Shown: piece by piece, positions 1 through 11,305 of the stretch | Position numbering within the stretch: position 1 is the first letter of the stretch | Layout: every line of letters starts with the position of its first letter | Source: Plectosphaerella cucumerina | Lineage: Eukaryota > Ascomycota > Sordariomycetes > Glomerellales > Plectosphaerellaceae | Length of the DNA: 64,000 nucleotides | Direction of reading: 5' to 3' | Assembly (NCBI GenBank): GCA_020746995.1 | Contig: JAGPXD010000003.1 | Coordinates: 2,418,001 to 2,482,000, forward strand | Position numbers and translations under genes: made by a program | Notes under the pieces: generated by a model | What the model saw: only the letters and a program-made list of their open reading frames with translations | Told to the model about the DNA's origin: nothing | Databases searched by the model: none

Positions 1-808
1 AGGGACGAGGCCCTGGTGTTTCGTTGTTTCGTTTCCCCCCCCTCCAAGGCCCACGAGTAATGGGGAGCAACCCATGCCGGGGCGGGAACTGAGGCCATCC
101 CTCCAGCCCTCTCTGTCACCACGCCCACGCCTCGTCCATCTCGCCCGCTGGACTCCTCGCCCACCTCTCTCGCCATCCGGCTCTCCGTCAGACGGCCAGT
201 TTCAGCGGGTTCCTATGGGGTCATACTGGCCCAGCATACGCTCTGACCTTGGATCTTTTTCCTTTCACTCAGTTTGATAGCACCTCCTCGGCTGACATCG
301 GACCCCTGGGCGTCGCTGCTTGCTCTCATCTGGCAAGGAACTCCTAGAGTTCATTCTGCATAATAAGGCCATTCCGCGGCGTTTTGACCTGGACGCCCCG
401 GCTATACTGGCCGCCGCCCTCCCATCATATAACAGCCCATCAACATTAACCAGGCCCCGGTCCTTCTCCATCCCAGTACCCACACCATACATTGCCGAAG
501 GTCCCCCCCCCCTCCTCCACCGATATCTACCATCAAATGCCCGGAGGTCCCAAGAACTACATCTGCAGCCTGCTCCCCCAGCTTTCTGTTGGCACATCAC
601 CATCACTCATCCTCCTGTTTCCCAAGCAAATAAAGCGGCACGTCTCCTGATAGTGAGCCAACCAGCCTCTATCGTCGAGCTCGTCACCACCCAACACGAC
701 TCCTCGACTCCTCGACTCCACGACCGCCCCCTCCACCGCTGACGGGCATCTCCCAGAGCCATCCACACTCTTCCTGAGCGCTCTGGGTTCCCAGACGGCG
801 ATGCTCTG
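1..808. other. 5' flank / probable leader of the NDT80-family gene
   Basis: I see no convincing gene here. The sequence is rich in C and T runs (for example around 37-46 and 505-515) and short open frames on both strands have low-complexity, shadow-like composition. Long pyrimidine-rich leaders are common in front of regulatory genes in filamentous fungi, so this is most likely promoter plus 5' UTR of the gene starting at 809. Confidence 0.5.
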
Positions 809-2968
809 ATGTCAGTCACGGCAACCTACCCCGTAATGGCCGATCTGAAGGAGCCGGCGCATGCGAGCTTGTGGTCCAACTACGGCAGCCCACTGCAGTC
901 GGCATCCCGCGTCAACAGCAGCATGGACGCGGGACTTCCCGGTCTCTCCAACGTCTCTGCACAGCCCAGCCGTCCCCGCAACCCCCAGCAGCAGGTAGAC
1001 ACGTCCTACTCGTACGGCCGGTACGGGCAAGACGATGCCTCGCCCTACGACAGACAACCCTCCTCGGCCATCAGCGCCCACCACAGCTATCCCAACCTGA
1101 AGAGGCCATACTCGCACCCGGAGCAGCCGTCATACCAGGAAGTTGTCCAGGATCTGCGAGACGACGGCTCCAAGCTGAGCGTTGGCCACGACCACAAGAT
1201 GCTCTCGTTCAAGAGGGCCCAGGACAAGCACACCATACTCGACCAGCATGGCCGCATGCATCATCTCGAGCTCTCCGCGCAACTGCACGGCATGTTCTTC
1301 CTGTCGGAGATGCCCGCATCTGCCGCCGATGGTACCCTGCTGCAGCCCGAGCTGACATGCTACCGACGCAACCTGTTCCAGATCAGCGGCTCGCTGATCA
1401 CGCCGAGGGGCCAGCTGTCTGTTGTGACGGAGGCGGGGGAGACACTTCCCGTCACCAACACCGAAGTCACCGTCTCCGCCATCGAATCCGTTGATGGACA
1501 CCCCGTCCGCCTAATCGTCATCCCTTGGAAGACGCCGCCACCAAACTCGCCGGAGCTGAACCAGTCGTCAGATCAGGAGCCGCCCGCGCTGCCGTTGATC
1601 CCCTTCCAGGACGAGGCAGGAGACGTAGACGGAGACTACGCCGTGTACCCCATCGGCTGGCGGAGACTTCAGTTCAGAATGTAAGTTGTTGTCGCGGGAC
1701 TGACAGAGTGCGCGATGGAGACTGACTCGGATCCTAGTGCGACAGCGAATAACGGACGGAGGAAGGAGCTGCAGCAACACTTCGTGCTTCACCTCAAGGT
1801 CATGGGCACCCTTTCCAACGGGACCAAGGTCGTGTTGACAGAATCGATAACCTCTCCGATTGTGGTTCGTGGTCGCAGCCCGCGCAACTTCCAGGCCAGG
1901 AAGGAGATCCCCCTGCTCGGCTCCAGTGCGGGATCGAGAGGACAGGCTCTGGTTGAGACGGGCATCGGTATCGTTGCAGGCCCTCTCGCAGCGAAGCCCC
2001 ACGACGCAAGGGCAAGAGGCCTGAGCATGTCGATGCCGCGGAGCGAGTTCACCTTCAGTGGAGGTGGTCCCAGGATGCCAGGGAGTGAGGTTGGGGGAAT
2101 GCGGTCAAAGTAAGTCTGCCCAACGCGAGACGCGTCACTCGGCCGAGCTGCTGTGCCACCGGAAGCATGATGCAAGGGACCCAGACTAACATGGTCGCGC
2201 AGCTCGTATCCCAACTGGAGCGCATCCGCTCAGGTCCCGATGGCCCAGCCACCGGCGGGCCACGGAACCGGAAACTACCCGACGACAGCACTGGCTGGGG
2301 AGCCGTACTCGAAGAGCCATCACTCCGCGCCCGGAGGCTACGTTTCCGAATCCCACGACGTCCCGCTGCAGACTTCTGTCCCGACAGGGTCGCTGTCTCT
2401 GGCCGGCAGTCAACAGTCCACTGCCAGGCCATCGTACTCGTACCCGCAATCGTCCAACACGTCGGTTCCGTCGCTGCCGATACCCACAGCTTCGGAAGCC
2501 TCTCTTAGCGTGCCGAGATACATCGATGATGGACGACCGGCCAAGAGCCCACGACACGGGAGCCACCCATCAGTGCACAGCACTGGCTCCCTTACCAATG
2601 ACGGGTCTTCCGAATACAGATACAGCTCGTCGTATGGCCCCATGAGCAGCAGCCACGGCGGCGAGGGACAGCCGACGAGCTACGGACAGGACTCGAGCGC
2701 CACGCTGCCACCGCCACCTCGGGACTACTACGCCTCGCCCAACACGTGGACGACAAGCGCTGCGGAAGCGGCCTCGACTGCCGCCTACGCCAGTGGCGAG
2801 ACACGCTCATACACATCCCCGGGCCAGTACAAGAGCAGCGGCCCGGGCATGAGCCAGGCCAAGCCGGGCGAGCAAGTGATCCCGGCGCCGGGATCGGGCG
2901 CCGTGTATACCGGTCCCCCACGCGAGTCGATCGACACGATGAACCACTACTCGTGGCACGCCATCTGA
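809..2968 (+). CDS. vib-1: NDT80/PhoG-domain transcription factor, VIB-1-like
   Basis: Three exons (809-1680, 1738-2109, 2203-2968) give 669 residues, close to the roughly 670 of Neurospora VIB-1. The NDT80/PhoG-type DNA-binding fold spans about residues 150-390. It includes LTCYRRNLFQISGSL and a stretch rejoined exactly across intron 1 (WRRLQFR then IATANNGRRKELQQHF), which confirms that splice. The C-terminal third is Ser/Pro/Tyr-rich and probably disordered. In Neurospora, VIB-1 controls heterokaryon-incompatibility cell death, extracellular protease production and the response to carbon limitation; the Aspergillus relative is XprG. Fungi carry several NDT80 paralogues, and I assigned this one to VIB-1 by length and the N-terminal context (LWSNYGSPLQSASRVNSSMD) from memory, so the exact orthology is less sure than the family. 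An in-frame ATG at 836 is an alternative start. Expected location is the nucleus. Confidence 0.85.
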
Positions 2969-4294
2969 GCGACGACTTTGGGGTGCCCGCTCGGGCATGT
3001 AACACTACTTGACTTCTATGACGCTCCGAGGGCCCCGATGGAGGCGGCAACGCCGGGGCGCGGATGCGATGCTTTTCTTCGTACCGGCGAAACAAACTTG
3101 GGCTTGGCGGCGGCCCCGTATACCATTTGATTTGGGAGAGCTTATGATTGACGGGACGGGATTGGGAAGGGCGGCCGAGGGTCTGTGGCTGTTTGATAGG
3201 GGCAATGAGAAAACGTGAGGAGCATGACTCCGGGAATCATGGCGAGTTCCTTCTGCGGTGATGTGTCGCGTTTTCTGCGTTCGTTGCGAAGTTGTCGATG
3301 TGGTGGCGCGCTCTGGTGTCCAGGGGTGGTCGTCGGGTGTTGCAACGGGACGTTCTCCTTGGCGGTCAAATCGAGTGTGTCGAACCGTGCACTTGTATCC
3401 TTCCCCAGCCTCCTCCATAGTCGCGTCGTAAGTTTTCCTCCAAGTCGTGCAGTTCAAGTTGAGAGAAATCCCCGAGAGCAGCGCAACGGACGTCGACTCT
3501 CTATTTATCACTCCAGTGGCACGTTCTCCCCTCCCTCTCGGTCCCGAACCCCGGCACGGACGATGCGACCCTGACCAGCTCGGAACGGCATTGTTAAGCG
3601 GATGCGTATTTTCGACATCGGGCGAGGAGTCGGGCGGGCCAACCGCGCGCCGTCCACTGCTTGATTTCCCAGCAGGAACGGGCCGTCCGCTGGGGCTACC
3701 CGGGCTTGGCGGGCGCCGCCACCTGAATGGACTTCAGCTGACCAGGGGGGGCGCGGGGGATTTGCGCGCGTGGTGTGCGGTGATGGCTCCGCTGGGCTGA
3801 GGTTCTGCTGCCCGTCTGGCGGGGCGGGATCGACGTGTGAATGCCGAGGCCGAGGGAGATGACGATGGTCGAGGTAGGTTACTTTGCTTGAGGAGCTTCC
3901 TGTTGTGGTAGTGGAAGGACTGCGTGCGAGATGAGCGGAGGTTGAGATTAGGACTCGATGCTGGTGGTGAGCAGCAGCGCCAAGCATTCGCTCAGGGGCA
4001 ATGGTGCATCTGCCCAGCCAACATACAGTACCTGAGATGATGGCCACTTCAAGTTTCTTGACATCGGCGACCTCGGCGACATCCCAGACAAGTTCGTTAG
4101 TCAGCTGGATACTGATATCCAGTCGCGACCCCTGACACAGCAATTGCGGCTGAACACCATCGCGGGGTTGGGACTCGCACCCATGTCAGCTGGCTCCCTT
4201 CTTCATCGTCGTTGATGCGCATGGCCCTCGCTTGGCATTTGTCCTCTGCCAAGAGCTTCCTTTGTTCTCTTGCGATCAACGGCGATTGCAAGCT
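2969..4294. other. Intergenic, no supported gene
   Basis: About 1.3 kb between the NDT80-family stop and the hydrolase gene. Open frames on both strands (the longest is antisense at 3508-4143) are Pro/Arg/Ser-rich, lack recognisable motifs and look like GC-driven shadows. It probably holds the 3' UTR of the first gene and the promoter of the second. Confidence 0.45.
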
Positions 4295-7200
4295 ATGGAA
4301 AAGTTCAAGAGGTTTCTGCCCCGTTTCAAGGTGCGTCCCCTGCGTGTGTACTGTTTGTACTTCGCTGATCTCCTCCAGTCGCGGACTCGCCACATTGTCA
4401 CGGAGGACGATGGGTCGACGGACGGCACTGAGAGCGTAGTTGCCCCGGGCTCCGTCAAGTCTTCATCCACAAAGTCAAAGCCGGCGTCTCCTCGTCCGGC
4501 GCATGTCTATGAAGAAGAACCGCACGGCCTCTTCGTCCTCCACCCGCCTCCTGAAATAGGCGCCGACCCGAAAGGGTTCCAAGTCGAGTAAGACCCCTTG
4601 CCGCATCACTACCTCAGGGACTGACGTCTTCAGCATCGTCGCAGTTCATGGCTTGAACGGCACCGCCAGGGCGACATGGCGGGACGCGGCATCGGGCAAG
4701 TTCTGGCTCCAGGACTTCCTCCCGCTGACCATGCCGAACGCCCGGGTCATGACGTACGGATACGATTCGGGCCTGGCCTTTAGTAGGTCCACGGCGGGCA
4801 TTGAGAACTTTGCCCGGGATCTTTTGAACCGGCTCAGGATGATGAGGACCAGTCAGCATGTAAGTTTGCCGCCCAGCTCCATGTCTGGGTACTGACAGGA
4901 ACTTTGCGTAGGAGAAGAACAGGCCCCTCATCTTCGTTGCGCACAGTCTCGGCGGCATTGTTGTCAAGAAGGTCAGTTGGCTTCCACCGTGCCCCTACCT
5001 TATGAACCTTCTCTGACGAACCCCAGGCCCTCATCCTCGCCAGCGAAGCCAAGCCAGTCTACGGCCACGTCCTGACCTCCACCGTCGGAATCGTCTTCAT
5101 GGGAACACCTCACCAGGGCTCAGATCTCGTGCCCTGGGCCATGATGGTGTCTCACATTGCCAACGTCGCCTTTGTCGGCCAGGCTGTGCGGACAGACCTC
5201 ATCGCCGCTCTCAAGACCGGGTCTCCCATTCTGGCGGATATCTCTGGAGCGTTCGTCCCCCATTCGAAGCCGTTAAAGATCATGTCGTTCGTGGAGACGC
5301 AGATCGAGAGGCCATTGCCAGCTCTGGTGAGACAGATGAACTTGATGTTGCTTGATATGCTGCTGACCAGGTGATAGGTCGTCCCTGAGCACTCGGCGCG
5401 GATGAACCTCCCGAACGAGATTGTCTTTCCTGTGAATGCGAATCATAGAAGTATCTGCCGCTACCCTAGCGTTCGAAACCAGACATATGTCCTTGTGGAA
5501 GGGGCCATAAAGGAGGTCGTGGCCTCTGTGGATGGAGGTTTGTTTCCTTCTCTATCCTATCTGTAGCGACATGTCTGACTTCCCAACCCAGCGCCTCGGA
5601 CAGACTTCGAAATCGCCAGTCGAGACCCACCCCCTCCCAGGACCACATCGGTACGAGTTTGCAGACTCTTCTCTGAATTGCCGAAACATGACTGATGCGA
5701 CTTCACTTCTAGGCCCAGTCGGCTCCGGTCATGTCACATACGACACCCGTCAACCCCGCCTCTTCTAGTGCTCCAGATCTGAACGCCAACGAAGGTCAGT
5801 GATAACAGAGCGGCGTTTTTACATCTTGTCTGATCAGGATGTATTTTGTAGAAACCGCCAACATGGTGTTTGTCCGAGTAAACGGCCTGATCCGCCACCT
5901 CCTGTCCTCCAAGGTTCTAGCCTCCAAGGATGCTCCGCGCCCATTCTCTACCATTCTTCAAATCCCGGCAGATACTCCTATCGACAACTTGAAGAGTCAC
6001 ATTCTCCAGACAGAGAAGGGTAAGCTTAAACCCTGTACTTTAGAACCTGCTCCCGCTCACGCAAAAGCGGAAACAGACGCCATGCCGAACTTTGAGTACT
6101 TCAGGTGGCCGGGTGCCGGGTATTCTAACTTTGGCCGTTGGGTGGACGTCTTCACCGCCGCCGCTACGGTCACCAGCGGACGGCCCTGCTATGATGCTGC
6201 TCAGGGCTACAAGATCCACCGCGAGCAGACAATCGCGTCGTTCTTCAGCAAGGCGTTCCCGAGTCCGGTTCAGGTGCAGTTGCACAGACGGGTGTCGTAT
6301 CAGGAAGAGACACCGACGTCTTCGTATGCCATCGCGTTTGGCCAGCGAGGCACTACCGATGGCCAAATCTCGCTTCTGAGGAGCGTTAGAGTACCGGAAG
6401 ATGGCAACAGGTTTGATGTACCGCAAAGCTTGGGGACTCTTCCGGTGTACGATGTCAGGTCGTTCAGTGGTGATTTACCGGTCTCTGTCGCTGCCAAGGG
6501 TGGCATCTTTGTTGCGATGCATGGTGAGTATTGTCGGTCTTCTAGCTAGAGGATGGCTTTTGTGCTGACAGCTTGAAGATGAGGAAGCCATGTTGCTGAG
6601 CTTTGACTCCCTCCCGACGAGGAAGTATGCGATCCGGCCATTCCTGGGCGGCGTCAACGGTATATCGGGCATCTCAATGTTCGAAACAGCCGCGGCCGGG
6701 CCATCCAGAAAGCAAGACTACGTCGTTGTCCCAGATCAAGAGCGTCTCGATGGCATCGCTGCAAGCCCCGGGCAGGTGCGGCAGTTTGTCGCCACTCCTT
6801 CTGCCAACCAACCCAAAGAGTCGGCACCTACCAACCGGCTGAAGAGGAAATCCAGATTCCTCGACTTCTCATCCAGCTCCGACAAGATAGCCCCTACAAC
6901 CGGAGCTTCGCTGGAGTCACAGATGACAGGCGAAGACAAGATGGGCGGTATCCAGCTCCAGATTATCCCGCAGTATGACATCAAGAACATGCACGCAGGG
7001 AGCGTGGAGAACGTCATTCTGAACGATGACGACTCGGACGAGAGCTACGACGAGGACTTTCTCGAGAACGATCTCTACCGAAAACCTCGTGCCATTGACG
7101 AGTCGGCTGTGCGGTTTGACGTCCTCAAGACCCCGCAGGAGCTGGGGTTCCAGGACGGCGCGGTGATTCACATCAAGGACCTCAACGCCAGGATGCATAG

Positions 7201-9006
7201 CAGGAAACGGGTTCTGAGGGACCTGTTCGACGACCCGAAGGCGCAAATGGTGGCCGATGGCATACTTGACCTTGAAATCGACGATTACTCTTCTCAAGGG
7301 AACGTAACGATCAACATACGAGAAAAGGGGTCGAGGACAAGCCAGAAGTTCACGGCAAGTCCATACATCCTACATATTTCAGGGATGTTCTCTTGGGGAA
7401 AGGTGCTGACGCCGTGATAGTTCGAGTTCGACGACGAGATCAAGGACATCAATACGTACCTGCAGATGACTCTCAAAGTCGAGGGTTCTCTCCAGATCGC
7501 GTTCCCCGTCGAAAATGACCTTGAGTTCTGCGCGGAGGTCAAGAGCTGGCAAGACATATCCATGTTCGGTTCGGCCAAGAGTCTCCTGGTGGTGGCAGCA
7601 AACACCCTTCGAAGCATCAGGGCCGCACAACTTGATGCTCTCGACTTTGTGTTTGCAAGTTCATCCATCCGTGAAGCCTGCAGTCTCAGCGCTGACATCT
7701 CACACAGGGTCCAGTGCCACAAGGGCAACCTCGGCGGATCTGCTGCTTTTCCAACAGAGAGGAGGGCCAATCTGCCTCCACGAGGACTCTCCTGGCTTTG
7801 CCCCTCGACGCTGTGGCCTTGGATCTCTGCAGGGAGGTCGAGGCCCGCGATCCAGTCCTGACGCCCCTGCGGCTCTTCCTGCGCGAGGGGGCGCGCGGAC
7901 ACCAGATTCGCGGGCCGGAGCCGCTCTTCGGAAAGGCTTCCCCGGGGGTGATGCCGGTATTTGAGCCGCTACACAGCAGCGAGAGCATGAAGCTCCACGT
8001 GAAGACCATGACGGGCCAGACGGTCGACATCACCGCAGCGTCGGAAAACACCCTCGACGACTTGAAGATGATATGGCAGGACCGCACGGGGGTGCCGCCG
8101 AGCTTGCAGCGTTTCATCTATGGCGGGCGGCAGCTGGAGGAGGGTGGGTTCATCTCTCTGGGTGTTGGAAGGGAGCTGACTTGTTTTCAGGATCTACGCT
8201 GGGAGACTACAATATTGGGCCGGTACGTGAGGATGCTACCAGTCTGGGTTCTGGACATGACTGACAGTGATGCCAAGGGCGCATATTTGCATCTCGTCCT
8301 GCGTCTTCGAGGCGGTGGTCCTCGGGCGTATTTCTTAGGTCTCGGCCTGAAGGTCTCTGTCGGCATTACAGAATATGCCGACATTGCCCAAGCCAAGGAG
8401 ACCTTTTCTGAGGAATCCGGCATAGATCCGTCAAGACTCATCATAACCTTCAAGGGCGTTGAGATGCCCGACTACGGTGAGTGAACTTCAGTGTCACTGC
8501 TCAGACGCATCAGCTAACCCTCAACAACAGCAACCCTGGACGGCTACATGGAAAAGAGCTTCTACGTGACGCTGCGCCCCCAGAACCCCCAACTCCTCGC
8601 CATAGGAGCAGGGGGCACAATCGCGCAGACGATCAAGCCGGATCCGACGGACAAGCGATGCTGGGACCTGGCCAACTCCAAGATCGTTAACATTCAGATC
8701 CTCAACGCGTCCGAGTTCAAGACTCTGACGGGGCACGAGGCCCCAAGCACGCCGATACGCGCAAGCAAGCCCGTTCCAGCGGAGCGGTTTTCCCTGAGAC
8801 CACAGGTCATGGATGTCCCGAGCGCGGAGGGGGCATTTGATGCTATCCAAGGCGTGGATGCGTGGAGGCGTAAGGAGGAAGACCCAGAGTTGGACGCTGA
8901 TGCTGATGTCAGGGGTTACGCGGAGAATGGTCGGCGGATTGATTCCGAGTCGAGCTTCGTGGTGACGATGGATGTTGATGATGCCTTTTCTGGGCTTTCC
9001 ATCTGA
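4295..9006 (+). CDS. Alpha/beta-hydrolase fused to fungal ubiquitin-like module
   Basis: Sixteen exons: 4295-4330, 4379-4587, 4634-4859, 4912-4971, 5027-5326, 5378-5537, 5592-5650, 5713-5794, 5852-6019, 6077-6523, 6579-7354, 7421-7654, 7708-8143, 8191-8222, 8278-8476, 8531-9006. They sum to 3900 nt, i.e. 1299 residues in one frame. Residues 60-330 form a SERAC1/DUF676-like hydrolase: HGLNG oxyanion region (87-91), AHSLGG nucleophile (Ser169), FMGTPHQGS, and a probable catalytic His300 in NANH. Such hydrolases usually head fungal NACHT proteins, but no Walker A motif follows here. Residues 580-715 carry motifs I associate with a fungal ubiquitin-like family (LGGVNGISG, QDYVVVPDQ, VRQFVA, GGIQLQIIP). 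Residues 1013-1088 are a 76-residue ubiquitin-like unit ending LRLRGG, followed by a degenerate second copy. Introns 7355-7420 and 7655-7707 start with GC. Intron 1 (48 nt) is in frame and could be retained. Function is inferred only: possibly an immune-type or incompatibility effector. Confidence 0.75.
7355..7420 (+). other. Probable GC-AG intron (66 nt)
   Basis: The donor reads GCAAGT after ACG and the acceptor is GTGATAG before TTCGAGTTC. No GT donor restores the frame here, while the GC donor joins KFT to FEFDDEIKDI in phase 0. GCAAGT is the usual form of the minor GC donor. The intron contains in-frame stops, so it must be removed for the protein to continue. Confidence 0.6.
7655..7707 (+). 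other. Probable second GC-AG intron (53 nt)
   Basis: The donor GCAAGT follows GTG TTT and the acceptor CACACAG precedes GGTCCAGTG. The join is phase 0 and moves the reading frame to the one carrying the ubiquitin-like unit. I found no GT donor nearby that gives the right frame. Confidence 0.55.
7987..8316 (+). other. Embedded 76-residue ubiquitin-like domain
   Basis: Spliced from three exons (introns 8144-8190 and 8223-8277), this segment encodes exactly 76 residues, starting MKLHVKTMTG and ending LHLVLRLRGG, with no gap against ubiquitin. About half the positions are identical, including the Ile44 and Val70 patch residues, the DYNI turn and the Gly75-Gly76 tail. Five of the seven ubiquitin lysines are lost (11, 29, 33, 48, 63); only Lys6 and Lys27 remain. 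The chain continues after Gly76 with GPRAYFL, so a deubiquitinase-type cut would be needed to free the tail. The exon ends themselves were chosen partly by this ungapped alignment. Confidence 0.8.
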
Positions 9007-9713
9007 TGAGGCAAGCCGAGGTTGTACAGTTCGAAGTTGGAATAAGCGTCGTCGTGGCACGTGGATCAGCTGTCCATCCATTCGTCCCCCCTCATTCGTG
9101 TTCGGATGCACACCAAGAGCGGGTATGCGCGCACCCCCCTGGCCGATCAGGGCAGGTCATGTACAAACGGCGCATCTCCCGCGTGACCGGTGCCTGTTCC
9201 TCGCGGCACGTCACGCCCGGCGCGCGCATGACGTGGGCTAACTTGCCGCTGCTCAAAGTGAAATGAAACGAGATGGTATCCTCACCGCCCGGTGGACGAT
9301 CTGGCGGGGTTATTTTTGTTGGGGATCGACTGTCTCGCTGATTGCGTCGCAGGGGGGTGGAAGAGCTGCTCATTTAACATAACCGAGAGCGCGGCCCAGA
9401 GGCAACGTGGGCTCATCTCTCGCGGCGTGCATGCGCACCACGCATCAGGCCTAGAACTGGTGTCTCGCCGACGAGGCCTGCTGAGCCCGTGGGGTTATCA
9501 GATGGCCGAGGTTTAGATACCGCCTGATGTACGTGTGTGATGGGGGACCTCTTCCGAATAGGGGTCCTCAGGCTTGCCATGCCAACAGGGGGTTGGTGGC
9601 CACATACATCACTGGAAGCCCATGTCCGACGGTGCATGTCGACACCATCACCCTCCGCCTTTGCTCTTCGCTCAACTCATCACGACGCAGCCTTACCAGT
9701 ACACGACACCGAA
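9007..9713. other. Intergenic, no supported gene
   Basis: About 0.7 kb between two same-strand genes. An open frame runs into the next gene from 9537, but its extra N-terminus looks like untranslated leader. I see no motif or promoter element that I would name. Confidence 0.4.
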
Positions 9714-10922
9714 ATGAACGGAGGCCTGCCCGTCACGGCTGCAGCAGCCGCTGAAGCTGTATCTGCCGTCTCAGCCGCCACGGCCTTCCGCCACATCGAC
9801 GCCGCCCGCGCATCCGCCGAATGGGTCTTCCGCGTCTTGGGCGTCGTCTTCCTCGCCCTCTTCATAGCACAGCCGCCACGCAATGACAGTCTCGCGCTCA
9901 CCAAGACGTCTACAACGAACAAGTCATCACCATCAAGCAAGGGCAGCACCAAAGGCTACTGCCAGGCATGCCAGACCGCATCCCTCGCGCTGCGGCGACC
10001 GGCCTCAGGCGATCGGCGCAGGAGGTCCAAGGCCATCGACCCGGGGGTACTGCCATTCATCTTCTGCGCAGGCTGTGGCAGCGAGCACCGCGCGCACCTC
10101 TTCTCAGCTGAGGAGCGGAGACGGAGTGACGATGCGAGAATCTGCGCCGGCCGCGAGGGCCGCGTCCGCCTCTGCGAGCATGTCTCGTTTGGGTGGGAAG
10201 AGGCACGGCGACGCAGCGGCAAGGCGAGGGACAGGCCGGCAATACTCGAATGTCAGCATGGCAGCCATCGAGGGCCGGCCAGTACAACCCCAGGAGAGCA
10301 GACGTGTGAGGACAAAAGTGTCCCCAGAGCCGAGTTCTGGCGGGGAAAGAGTGGCAATGTCATCGTACGGCTGGTGCTCGAGGTGCACATGAACGCGACG
10401 CGATATCGCAACAACGGCACGACAAAAGGCCCTGCCGACGGCACCGCCCGGTCCAGACTCGGGGAGGCCATCGGGCCGGCTCTGTCGTCATGGTGGCCCG
10501 ACTGCGGACGCAACAAGCGGCTGGACCCGGTAGACTTCCTCAACCCGGCGCGTGACCGAGCGGTGCGAGGCCACGAGGAAGTCTGGTACAGCCACGACGG
10601 AGGCTCGCAGTTCCTAGTCAGTCTCGGCAGGTGCCCGCGAGGGGCAGACACCGAAGGCATCGTGATTCGGCTGGAGCGGACGCTGGTGATGCAGTCCGGG
10701 CCGTGGGAGTCGCAGTGGCGGTCTGCGCTGGACCCATGGTCGTGGCGGCGATCGGAGGATGTCGAGATGGAGGGACTGAGTTGGTGCTCCGAGGCCGAGT
10801 GCCGCTCGCACGAGGATGAGATGCGCGCGGGACGGTGCGGGTTACGGCCAGACGACTTGAACCGCCCGGCGAGGGGGCAGCTTTTGCTGATGCCCAAGAT
10901 CCGGGTGAGGACGAGGTGTTGA
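9714..10922 (+). CDS. Hypothetical Cys-rich fungal protein
   Basis: Single exon of 402 residues from the ATG at 9714 (MNGGLPVTAA). The frame stays open upstream to 9537, but the extra residues look unlike protein. Visible features are an Ala-rich N-terminus, a short hydrophobic stretch (VFRVLGVVFLALFIA, about residues 41-55) that may be a membrane anchor, then CQACQ, CAGCGSEHRAHLFS and ICAGREGRVRLCEHVSF. That Cys/His pattern (CxGCxxxH, then C-GREGxxRLCEH) recurs in fungal proteins of unknown function that I recognise only as a family, and it may bind a metal. The C-terminal half is Arg/Trp-rich. I cannot assign a function. It lies between the hydrolase-ubiquitin gene and the Gal4-like factor with no evident link to either. 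Confidence 0.6.
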   Translation: MNGGLPVTAAAAAEAVSAVSAATAFRHIDAARASAEWVFRVLGVVFLALFIAQPPRNDSLALTKTSTTNKSSPSSKGSTKGYCQACQTASLALRRPASGDRRRRSKAIDPGVLPFIFCAGCGSEHRAHLFSAEERRRSDDARICAGREGRVRLCEHVSFGWEEARRRSGKARDRPAILECQHGSHRGPASTTPGEQTCEDKSVPRAEFWRGKSGNVIVRLVLEVHMNATRYRNNGTTKGPADGTARSRLGEAIGPALSSWWPDCGRNKRLDPVDFLNPARDRAVRGHEEVWYSHDGGSQFLVSLGRCPRGADTEGIVIRLERTLVMQSGPWESQWRSALDPWSWRRSEDVEMEGLSWCSEAECRSHEDEMRAGRCGLRPDDLNRPARGQLLLMPKIRVRTRC

Positions 10923-11305
10923 GGGAGATGGAGAGAGGTGTTAGATATGGATCACAGATGAAAGGAGATGTGGCCATTGTGGATAAGCTGGCGAAACCCA
11001 GTTGAGGGCTGTCGACATGATGGTGATGATGTTGTGACGGAGGAGGTTGACATTGGAAAAAGGATCCAGTAGAGAACGCTCGAAATTCGAAGATTAGTCA
11101 TCACCTGTCAACCCCGCCTTCTGACCCCCAATGTGCGCTAAACCGGCTTGTTGCAGCGTCTCGACCTGCTCGTCCAGCGGGGTCTGAGCCCTGACTAGTT
11201 GCCCCGCCGTCGCGCGCGGCAGATCGAAATGTCGTGGTCTCCCGTCAAACATGCACGCGATTCGGACATCACCTCAACTACCCCGCCACCATTCAAGCAT
11301 GCATC
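10923..11305. promoter_or_regulatory. Promoter region of the Gal4-like factor
   Basis: 383 bp between two same-strand genes. I see no coding signal. It should contain the terminator of the upstream gene and the promoter of the Zn2Cys6 factor; I could not name a specific site with confidence. Confidence 0.35.

Noticed and set aside
4150..4230. tRNA-like T-arm on the minus strand (GGTGCGAGTCCCAACC)
   Set aside because: The T-loop is imperfect and I could not find matching acceptor, D-arm or anticodon arms within the needed distance.
5795..5851. Gene boundary separating the hydrolase from the ubiquitin-like region
   Set aside because: A GTCAGT...TTTGTAG intron joins the two parts in phase, and all sixteen exons together give an uninterrupted 1299-residue frame, so one gene is the simpler reading.
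5592..9006. A NACHT or other P-loop NTPase after the hydrolase
   Set aside because: No GxxxxGK[ST] motif occurs in the reconstructed protein downstream of the hydrolase.
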